A stretch of DNA of 11,405 bases. Source: Rhodospirillum sp. UBA1311 (GTDB lineage: Bacteria; Pseudomonadota; Alphaproteobacteria; Rhodospirillales; Rhodospirillaceae). The stretch spans positions 18,349 to 29,753 of the forward strand of contig DBTR01000070.1 in the NCBI GenBank assembly GCA_002307145.1. Reading direction: 5' to 3'. The translations under genes were made by a program, and so were the position numbers. Shown here piece by piece: positions 6,296 through 11,405 of this stretch (the first letter of the stretch is position 1; every line of letters starts with the position of its first letter). Below the pieces are notes generated by a model, which was given only the letters and a program-made list of their open reading frames with translations, was not told the origin of the DNA and did not search any database.

Positions 6296-6412
6296 CGGAG
6301 CCCCATGCTATACAAAATGACAGTACGTGCAGAATTATACCGTATTGTCGCTTCCGCACATCAGGGCAATATCGGGCAGACTTGAACCGCAATCAACCAC
6401 GAGGCCCAAGCC
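6296..6412. promoter_or_regulatory. Divergent AT-rich promoter region of the HxlR gene and the oxidoreductase gene
   Basis: A gap of 117 bases between two divergent starts. The part at about 6305-6375 is clearly richer in A/T than the surrounding genes. The minus strand has a TATAAT at 6341-6336 in the right direction for the regulator gene, without a good -35. The plus strand has TTGTCG at 6345-6350, with the weak -10 candidate AATATC 17 bases further on. A small palindrome ATAC-C-GTAT lies at 6337-6345, and TATAC also occurs at 6309-6313. One of these could be part of the HxlR operator. Exact sites cannot be fixed by eye. Confidence 0.45.
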
Positions 6413-7417
6413 ATGAAAGCCGTCGGCTACTCCCGCTCCCTTCCCGTCTCCGATCCCGAGCTCTTCGCCGTCGTCGATCTCCCCCTCCCCGAGCCCGGCC
6501 CGCGCGACCTGCGCGTCGCGGTGCGCGCGATCTCGGTCAACCCGGTCGACACCAAGATCCGCATGCGGGTGAATCCGGAAGGCCAGGAGACCAAGATTAT
6601 CGGCTGGGACGCGGCGGGGACCGTCGACGCGGTCGGCTCGTCCGTCACCGGCTTCAAGCCCGGCGACACGGTCTACTACTCGGGCGCGCTCGACCGCCCG
6701 GGCTGCAATTCCGAATTCCACCTCGTCGACGAACGCCTCGTCGGCCGCAAGCCGAAGTCGCTCAACTTCGCCGAAGCCGCCGCGATGCCGCTGACCGCGA
6801 TCACCGCCTGGGAACTGCTGTTCGACCGCCTCGGCGTCGCCGCGGAAACCCGCGGCAATCTCCTCGTCGTCGGCGGTGCGGGCGGCGTCGGATCGATGCT
6901 GATCCAGATCGCCCGCCAGCTCACCCGCCTTACCGTGATCGCCACCGCCTCCCGCCCCGAAACCCGCGCATGGTGTGAGGCCTTGGGCGCGCACCACGTC
7001 GTCGACCACCGCCAGCCCCTCGACAAAGCCCTCGCCGGACTGAAGCTCGGCCCGATGCACTACGTCGCCGCCCTCACCCAAACCGACACCCACCAGGCCG
7101 CGATCGCGGAAGTCCTCGCGCCGCAAGGCAAGGTCGGCATCATCGACGACCCCGAACACCTCGACGCCATGCTGCTCAAGCGCAAGGCCGCCTCCCTCCA
7201 CTGGGAATTCATGTTCGCCCGCTCCCTCTTCCAAACCCCCGACATGGCCGAACAGGGCAAAATCCTCGACGCCGTCGCCAAGCTCGTCGACACCGGCAAG
7301 CTCCGCACCACGCTCAAGCAAAACCTCGGTCGGCTGACGCCTGAAAACCTCGGCAAAGCCCACGCGCTGCTCGAATCCGGCAGTACGATCGGCAAGGTGG
7401 TGCTGGAAGGGTTCTGA
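6413..7417 (+). CDS. Zinc-free medium-chain alcohol dehydrogenase/quinone reductase-like oxidoreductase
   Basis: Probable NADPH-dependent cytoplasmic oxidoreductase of the medium-chain dehydrogenase superfamily, 334 aa, the usual length. The N-terminal GroES-like domain begins MKAVGYSRSLPVSDPELF and contains ISVNPVDTKIR (40-50) where zinc enzymes carry a catalytic cysteine. Together with WDAAGTVDAVGSSV (65-78), this points to the quinone-reductase-type, zinc-independent branch (the family often named 'zinc-binding alcohol dehydrogenase family', TIGR02817-like, from memory). The Rossmann nucleotide-binding loop is VVGGAGGVGSMLIQIARQL (152-170), followed by ATASRPET at the end of the second strand. 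GAGG lies eight bases before the ATG. Divergence from an HxlR regulator supports a role in quinone or electrophile detoxification. The substrate cannot be read from the sequence. Confidence 0.9.
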   Translation: MKAVGYSRSLPVSDPELFAVVDLPLPEPGPRDLRVAVRAISVNPVDTKIRMRVNPEGQETKIIGWDAAGTVDAVGSSVTGFKPGDTVYYSGALDRPGCNSEFHLVDERLVGRKPKSLNFAEAAAMPLTAITAWELLFDRLGVAAETRGNLLVVGGAGGVGSMLIQIARQLTRLTVIATASRPETRAWCEALGAHHVVDHRQPLDKALAGLKLGPMHYVAALTQTDTHQAAIAEVLAPQGKVGIIDDPEHLDAMLLKRKAASLHWEFMFARSLFQTPDMAEQGKILDAVAKLVDTGKLRTTLKQNLGRLTPENLGKAHALLESGSTIGKVVLEGF

Positions 7418-7426
7418 AACCGAAAA

Positions 7427-7584
7427 GGCCGGGCTCTGCCCGGTCCCGCTGGGGCCTTAGACCCCAGACTCCGTTAGTTTTTCGCGCGTCAGCGCAATCG
7501 ACGATCACGCCGCGTGAAGGCTCTATCGCGCTTCGCGCAAAAACCAAAACTTATGGGAGGGGCGGAGGGACCGAGTCCCTCCGC
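7427..7584. repeat. Composite hairpin-rich intergenic element, probable dispersed repeat
   Basis: This stretch between the converging oxidoreductase and rpe genes is almost all inverted repeats. CCGGGC-TCT-GCCCGG is at 7429-7443. CTGGGG/CCCCAG with a 7-base loop is at 7449-7467. A long imperfect pair has GTTTTTCGCGCG and GCGC at 7477-7495 facing GCGC and CGCGCAAAAAC at 7528-7544. A 10-bp stem closes the block at 7562-7584. Modular GC-hairpin blocks of this look occur as multicopy intergenic repeats in several alphaproteobacteria (general recollection). Whether this one is multicopy cannot be known from one window. No credible gene is present in 7418-7607. Confidence 0.5.
7562..7584 (+). terminator. 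Strong hairpin terminator between the oxidoreductase and rpe genes
   Basis: Perfect 10-bp stem GCGGAGGGAC / GTCCCTCCGC with a CGA loop (7572-7574). On the plus strand GACCTTTTCCTT follows, giving a usable T run. On the minus strand T-rich sequence (GTTTTGGTTTTTG) begins about 11 bases beyond the stem, so it may also help end rpe transcripts, which stop at 7608. It forms the right end of the larger hairpin-rich element. Confidence 0.65.
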
Positions 7585-7607
7585 GACCTTTTCCTTCGTC
7601 TTAAGCC

Positions 7608-8246
7608 TTACCGCAACGCGGCGATGTTGGCGGCGTAGTCCGGGGTCTGGAACACCGCGCTGCCCGCGACGAGAACGTTCGCGCCCGCTTCGGTGCAGAG
7701 CTTGGCGGTTTTGGCGTTGATGCCGCCGTCGACCTGCAGCTCGATATCGCGGCTGCCGATCATTGCCTTGATCCGGGCGATTTTTTCCACCTGGGAGGAG
7801 ATGAAGGACTGGCCGCCGAAGCCCGGGTTGACGCTCATCACCAGGATCAGGTCGAGCTTGTCGAGGACGTAGGCGATCACGGATTCGGGCGTCGCAGGAT
7901 TGAGGGAGACGCCCGCCTTCTTGCCCAGGCTCTTGATCAACTGGAGCGAGCGGTCGAGGTGGCGGGTGGCTTCGGCATGGACGGTGACGATATCCGCGCC
8001 CGCTTCGGCGAAGGCGGGGATCAGCGCATCGACCGGTTCTATCATCAGGTGGACGTCGAACGGGCGGCGGGTGTGCGGGCGGATCGCCTTGATCACCGGC
8101 GGGCCGAAGGTGAGGTTGGGGACGAAGTGGCCGTCCATCACGTCGATGTGGATATAGTCGGCCCCGGCGGCGTCGATGGCGCGGACCTCCTCGCCGAGCT
8201 TGGCGAAGTCGGCGGAGAGAATGGACGGGGCGATCTTGACGGTCAT
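7608..8246 (-). CDS. rpe: Ribulose-phosphate 3-epimerase
   Basis: Interconverts D-ribulose 5-phosphate and D-xylulose 5-phosphate in the pentose phosphate pathway and Calvin cycle; cytoplasmic, metal-dependent TIM barrel. The protein is 212 aa, close to the usual 210-230. It shows APSILSADFAKLGEE (6-20), IHIDVMDGHFVPNLTFG (32-48), HLMIEP (66-71), MSVNPGFGGQ (137-146), QVDGGIN (171-177) and AGSAVF (194-199). Metal ligands H33, D35, H66 and D173 are all present, with D35 and D173 also the catalytic acid-base pair. The ATG at 8246 has GGAGC about ten bases upstream. It is last in the tkt-fba-rpe cluster, 78 bases after fba with a GC hairpin between. In a Calvin-cycle operon it would be called cbbE, but the visible genes do not decide that. 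Confidence 0.97.
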   Translation of the reverse strand: MTVKIAPSILSADFAKLGEEVRAIDAAGADYIHIDVMDGHFVPNLTFGPPVIKAIRPHTRRPFDVHLMIEPVDALIPAFAEAGADIVTVHAEATRHLDRSLQLIKSLGKKAGVSLNPATPESVIAYVLDKLDLILVMSVNPGFGGQSFISSQVEKIARIKAMIGSRDIELQVDGGINAKTAKLCTEAGANVLVAGSAVFQTPDYAANIAALR

Positions 8247-8274
8247 TTCAGCATGGGCTCCGGGAGATAACGAA

Positions 8275-8298
8275 CGGGGCGGCCGGAGGGCCGCCCCG
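8275..8298 (-). terminator. Intercistronic GC hairpin between fba and rpe
   Basis: Perfect 10-bp stem CGGGGCGGCC / GGCCGCCCCG with a 4-base loop (8285-8288), 26 bases after the fba stop. On the minus strand TTCGTTAT follows, a poor T run. It is more likely an attenuator or a 3'-end stabiliser than a full terminator, as rpe follows on the same strand. Confidence 0.55.
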
Positions 8299-8324
8299 CG
8301 CAGGGACGAATATGAAGTGCGGGA

Positions 8325-9434
8325 CTAGATCCCGATGATCGGCGCCGACCCCGGCTTGGAGGCGGAAGCGGACCGGATCTTCGGGTCGAGTTCGCCCGCC
8401 GCGTAGCGGCGCGCCATGTCGGCCATCGGGATCGGCTTGATCTTCGAAGCGCGATTGGAGGTGCCGAAGGCTTCGTAGCGTTCGAGGCAGAGCTTTTCCA
8501 TCGCCGCGATCGCGGGCTTCAGGTACTTGCGCGGATCGAACTCGCCCGCATCCTCGGCGAACACCTTGCGGATCATGCCGGTCATCGCCATCCGGTTATC
8601 GGTGTCGATGTTGATCTTGCGGACGCCGTGCTTGATGCCTTCGACGATTTCCTCGACCGGAACGCCGAAGGTCTGGGGCATCTTGCCGCCGTACTGGTTG
8701 ATGATGTCCTGGAGGTCCTGCGGCACCGAGGACGAGCCGTGCATCACCAGATGGGTGGTCGGCAGGCGGTGGTTGATCGCCTTGATCACATCCATCGCGA
8801 GGATGTCGCCGGTCGGCTTGCGGGTAAACTTGTAGGCGCCGTGCGAGGTGCCGATCGCGACGGCGAGCGCATCGACGCGGGTGCGGGCAACGAAGTCGGC
8901 GGCCTGCGCCGGGTCGGTGAGGAGTGCCGCGCGGTCCATCACGCCTTCGAAGCCGTGGCCGTCTTCCTTGTCGCCCTTGCCGGTTTCGAGCGAGCCGAGG
9001 CAACCGAGTTCGCCTTCGACCGAGACACCGATCAGGTGGGAAATCTCGGAGACCGAGGTGGTGCTTTCGACGTTGTAGAAGTACGACGACGGGGTCTTGC
9101 CGTCTTCCATCAGCGAGCCGTCCATCATCACCGAGGTGAACCCGGCGGTAACGGCGGAGAGGCAGGTGGCGAGATTGTTGCCGTGGTCCTGGTGCATGCA
9201 GACCGGGATATTCGGGTACATCTCGATCGCGCCCATGATCATGTGCTTGATCATGATGTCGCCGGCGTACTGGCGCGCGCCGCGGCTAGCCTGGAGAATC
9301 ACCGGCGCGTCGGCCTTTTTCGCCGCGGCCATGATCGCCAGGATCTGCTCAAGGTTGTTCACGTTGAAGGCGGGTACGCCATAGCCGTGCTCGGCCGCAT
9401 CGTCCAGCAGTTGCCGCAGGGAGATCATTGCCAT
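8325..9434 (-). CDS. fba: Class II fructose-bisphosphate aldolase, Calvin-cycle subtype
   Basis: Zinc-dependent aldolase joining dihydroxyacetone phosphate with glyceraldehyde 3-phosphate to give fructose 1,6-bisphosphate. In the Calvin cycle it can also form sedoheptulose 1,7-bisphosphate. The protein is 369 aa. Landmarks are GVPAFNVNN (19-27), HQDHGNN (81-87, catalytic D83 and zinc ligand H84), SVEGELGCLGS (138-148), AIGTSHGAYKF (193-203, zinc ligand H198), HLVMHGSSSV (228-237, zinc ligand H232) and KINIDTDNRMA. Length and motifs fit the long class IIB 'Calvin cycle subtype' (CbbA-like, TIGR01521 from memory) rather than the shorter GatY/KbaY type. The ATG at 9434 follows GGAGG by ten bases; a second ATG two codons later is possible. 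It lies between tkt and rpe, with 72- and 78-base gaps that each hold a GC-rich hairpin. Confidence 0.97.
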   Translation of the reverse strand: MAMISLRQLLDDAAEHGYGVPAFNVNNLEQILAIMAAAKKADAPVILQASRGARQYAGDIMIKHMIMGAIEMYPNIPVCMHQDHGNNLATCLSAVTAGFTSVMMDGSLMEDGKTPSSYFYNVESTTSVSEISHLIGVSVEGELGCLGSLETGKGDKEDGHGFEGVMDRAALLTDPAQAADFVARTRVDALAVAIGTSHGAYKFTRKPTGDILAMDVIKAINHRLPTTHLVMHGSSSVPQDLQDIINQYGGKMPQTFGVPVEEIVEGIKHGVRKINIDTDNRMAMTGMIRKVFAEDAGEFDPRKYLKPAIAAMEKLCLERYEAFGTSNRASKIKPIPMADMARRYAAGELDPKIRSASASKPGSAPIIGI

Positions 9435-9478
9435 GGTTATCTTTCCTCCACTGTCCTGTTCATATTTGAGCGGGGGAT

Positions 9479-9498
9479 GCGGCCCATTGGTGGGCCGC
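9479..9498 (-). terminator. Intercistronic GC hairpin between tkt and fba
   Basis: Perfect 8-bp stem GCGGCCCA / TGGGCCGC with a 4-base loop, eight bases after the tkt stop. No T run follows on the minus strand (ATCCCCCGCTC), so it is unlikely to end transcription by itself. It may slow 3'-to-5' decay of the tkt message or act as a partial attenuator. Confidence 0.45.
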
Positions 9499-9506
9499 GC
9501 TCCGGT

Positions 9507-11405
9507 TTAATGGCTGAGACGATCTTTCACCGTGCGGACGACATTGTCCACGGTGAAGCCGAAGTGCTCGAAGAGTTTCTCGGCGGGAGCGGAAGCGCCG
9601 AAGCCCGGCATCGCGACGATGCCGCCCTCAAGGCCGACATAGCGTTCCCAGCCGAAGCCGATCGCCGCCTCGATCGCGACGCGCACGCCGGTCGCGCCCA
9701 GCACGCTGGCGCGGTAGTCGGCCGGTTGTTCATCGAACAATTCCCAGCAGGGGAGCGAAACCACCGCCGTGGCGATGCCTTCGGCGTTGAGCGCCTTGGC
9801 CGCTTCGACCGCGAGCGCGACCTCCGAGCCGGTGGCGACGAGGGTGGCGGCGCGCTCCGCCGGAGCCTCGGCGATCACGTAGCCGCCCTTGGCGCAGCGG
9901 TTTTCGGTGGTGTGCACGGTGCGCAGCGTCGGCAGGTTCTGGCGCGACAGGGCGAGAACCGACGGGCGATGCTCCTGGTCGAGCGCGGCGGCCCAGCATT
10001 CGGCGGTCTCGACCGCGTCGGCAGGCCGCATCACCAGGACATTGGGCATGGCGCGCATCGCGGCGAGATGTTCGACCGGCTGATGGGTCGGGCCGTCCTC
10101 GCCGAGGCCGATGGAATCGTGGGTCATCACGTAGACGACGCGCAGGCCCATCAGCGCCGAAAGGCGCATCGCCGGACGGAGATAATCGGTGAACACCAGG
10201 AAGGTGCCGCCGTAGGGGATCATTCCGCCGTGCAGCGCGAGGCCGTTCATCGCGGCGGCCATGCCGTGTTCGCGGATGCCGTAGTGGATGTAGCTGCCCG
10301 CGTAGTCGCCGGGCTTCACCGCCTGCTGGCCGTCGACCTTGGTGAGGTTGGAGCCGGTGAGGTCGGCCGAGCCGCCGATGAGTTCGGGGATTTCCTTGGC
10401 CAGCACCGTCAGCACGTCCTGGCTCGCCTTGCGGGTCGCGACCTTCGGCTTGGTTTCGGAGAGCGCCTGCTTGTGGGCGTTGATCGCCGAGCGCCAGCCG
10501 CGCGGCATCTCGCCGGCGTCGAGGCGGCGGAATTCCTCGTAGCGGGCATCGTCGAGGAAGGTCATCCGCGCTTCCCAGCTTAGCCGGAGCGCACTGCCCT
10601 TGATGCCGAAGCCACGCCAGGCGTCCAGCACGTCGTCCGGGGTTTCGAACGGCGCGTACGCCCAGTCGCAAGCAACGCGAGCGGCGGCGATCTCGGCGTC
10701 GCCGAGCGGCGCGCCATGGACCTTATGGGTGCCGCACATCGTCGGCGCGCCCTTGCCGATCACGGTGCGGCAGGCGATCAGCGAGGGCTTGTCGGACTCC
10801 TGCGCGGCGGCGATCGCGGCGGCGATCGCTTCCGGATCGTGGCCGTCGATGCGGGTCGCGGCCCAACCGGCGGCCTGGAACCGTGCGAGCTGGTCCTCGG
10901 ACGAGGAAATCTCGATCTTGCCGTCGATGGAAATGCCGTTGTCGTCCCAAAGAACGATCATCTTGTTGAGCTTCAGGTGCCCGGCGAGCGAGATCGCTTC
11001 CTGGCTGATGCCTTCCATCAGGCAGCCGTCGCCGCACATCACGTAGGTGTAGTGGTCGACCGCGGCGTCGGAGAAGCGGGCGTTCATCATCCGCTCCCCC
11101 AAGGCCATGCCGACGGCGGTTGCGATGCCCTGGCCGAGCGGGCCGGTGGTGGTCTCGACGCCCGCGACATGGCCGTATTCCGGATGGCCCGCGGTGCGCG
11201 CGCCCATCTGGCGGAAGTTCTTGATCTGCTCGATGTCCACGTCCTCATAGCCGGTGAGATAGAGGAGCGCGTAGAGCAGCATCGAGCCGTGCCCGGCGGA
11301 AAGGACGAAGCGGTCGCGATCCGGCCACTTCGGTTCCTGCGGGTCGAACTTCAGGAATTTGGAAAACAGCACGGTGGCGACATCCGCCATGCCCATCGGC
11401 ATGCC
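9507..11405 (-). CDS. tkt: Transketolase (partial, N terminus beyond the right edge)
   Basis: Thiamine-diphosphate enzyme that moves two-carbon ketol units between sugar phosphates in the non-oxidative pentose phosphate pathway and Calvin cycle. The window shows 632 residues. Comparison with E. coli TktA suggests about 27 N-terminal residues are missing, because the visible part begins at the GMPMGMADVA motif. Numbering from the first visible Met, the pyrophosphate-binding GDGCLMEGISQE is at 124-135 with WDDNGISIDG at 152-161. VLSAGHGSML is at 33-42. The pyrimidine-domain IREHGM is at 376-381 (catalytic Glu 378). HDSIGLGEDGPTHQP is at 428-442. The C-terminal domain ends VVRTVKDRLSH. The motif reads GMPMGMAD where E. 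coli has GAPMGMAD, a minor change. It is the first visible gene of tkt-fba-rpe; its promoter and upstream neighbours are outside the window. Confidence 0.97.
   Translation of the reverse strand, partial: GMPMGMADVATVLFSKFLKFDPQEPKWPDRDRFVLSAGHGSMLLYALLYLTGYEDVDIEQIKNFRQMGARTAGHPEYGHVAGVETTTGPLGQGIATAVGMALGERMMNARFSDAAVDHYTYVMCGDGCLMEGISQEAISLAGHLKLNKMIVLWDDNGISIDGKIEISSSEDQLARFQAAGWAATRIDGHDPEAIAAAIAAAQESDKPSLIACRTVIGKGAPTMCGTHKVHGAPLGDAEIAAARVACDWAYAPFETPDDVLDAWRGFGIKGSALRLSWEARMTFLDDARYEEFRRLDAGEMPRGWRSAINAHKQALSETKPKVATRKASQDVLTVLAKEIPELIGGSADLTGSNLTKVDGQQAVKPGDYAGSYIHYGIREHGMAAAMNGLALHGGMIPYGGTFLVFTDYLRPAMRLSALMGLRVVYVMTHDSIGLGEDGPTHQPVEHLAAMRAMPNVLVMRPADAVETAECWAAALDQEHRPSVLALSRQNLPTLRTVHTTENRCAKGGYVIAEAPAERAATLVATGSEVALAVEAAKALNAEGIATAVVSLPCWELFDEQPADYRASVLGATGVRVAIEAAIGFGWERYVGLEGGIVAMPGFGASAPAEKLFEHFGFTVDNVVRTVKDRLSH

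Noticed and set aside
6335..7363. A 342-codon minus-strand open frame antisense to the oxidoreductase
   Set aside because: The G/D/E/V-rich translation without motifs is the complement of a well-supported gene.
7418..7607. A short coding gene in the hairpin-rich gap (for example the 68-codon plus-strand frame from 7514)
   Set aside because: The frame runs through the terminator stem into the antisense of rpe, has no domain, and the gap's structure is better explained by inverted repeats.
8628..10583. A 651-codon plus-strand open frame antisense to fba and tkt
   Set aside because: It lies opposite two certain enzymes. Its translation is rich in R, A, G, D and H with no domain or membrane pattern, as expected from the complement of GC-rich coding DNA.
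1..11405. CRISPR array, insertion sequence, prophage or tRNA-linked attachment site
   Set aside because: No regularly spaced repeats, transposase or integrase motifs, or tRNA-like cloverleaf were seen. Codon and base use look uniform across the genes.

Overview
The window is a high-G+C chromosomal segment, about two thirds G+C by eye. Codon use strongly favours G/C in third positions, which creates many long shadow frames. The protein families suggest an alphaproteobacterium, possibly Rhodospirillales-like: PstA and PstC carry long N-terminal extensions, and the class II aldolase is of the long Calvin-cycle subtype. The taxonomic call is inference. I see no transposase, phage gene, tRNA, rRNA or CRISPR array. 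All intact genes read through without frameshift.

Layout: (1) 1-4195, minus strand, is a high-affinity phosphate uptake operon read pstS > pstC > pstA > pstB. The left edge cuts pstB. A strong hairpin followed by a short T run separates pstS from pstCAB, and a candidate PHO box lies upstream of pstS. (2) 4443-5485, plus strand, is divergent from pstS and holds two overlapping paralogous YgjV-type inner-membrane proteins. A small predicted secreted protein with two cysteines follows at 5609-5902. None has a known function. (3) 5948-7417 is a divergent pair: an HxlR-family regulator (minus) and a medium-chain quinone reductase/alcohol-dehydrogenase-like enzyme (plus), sharing an AT-rich promoter gap. 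(4) About 7427-7607 is a hairpin-rich intergenic element between converging genes, probably a dispersed repeat plus a bidirectional terminator. (5) 7608-11405, minus strand, is a carbohydrate cluster read tkt > fba > rpe. The right edge cuts tkt at its N terminus.

How the parts work together: the Pst proteins form a periplasmic-binding-protein-dependent ABC importer for phosphate. The hairpin after pstS would let the abundant binding protein be made in excess of the membrane complex. Transketolase, fructose-bisphosphate aldolase and ribulose-phosphate epimerase are successive sugar-phosphate enzymes of the Calvin cycle and the non-oxidative pentose phosphate route. Each gap in that cluster contains a GC-rich hairpin. 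The HxlR/oxidoreductase pair resembles known electrophile- or redox-responsive pairs.

Most of the window is ordinary housekeeping content. The least explained parts are the YgjV doublet with its small secreted neighbour, the composite intergenic element near 7.5 kb, and the possible PHO-box control between pstS and the YgjV pair.
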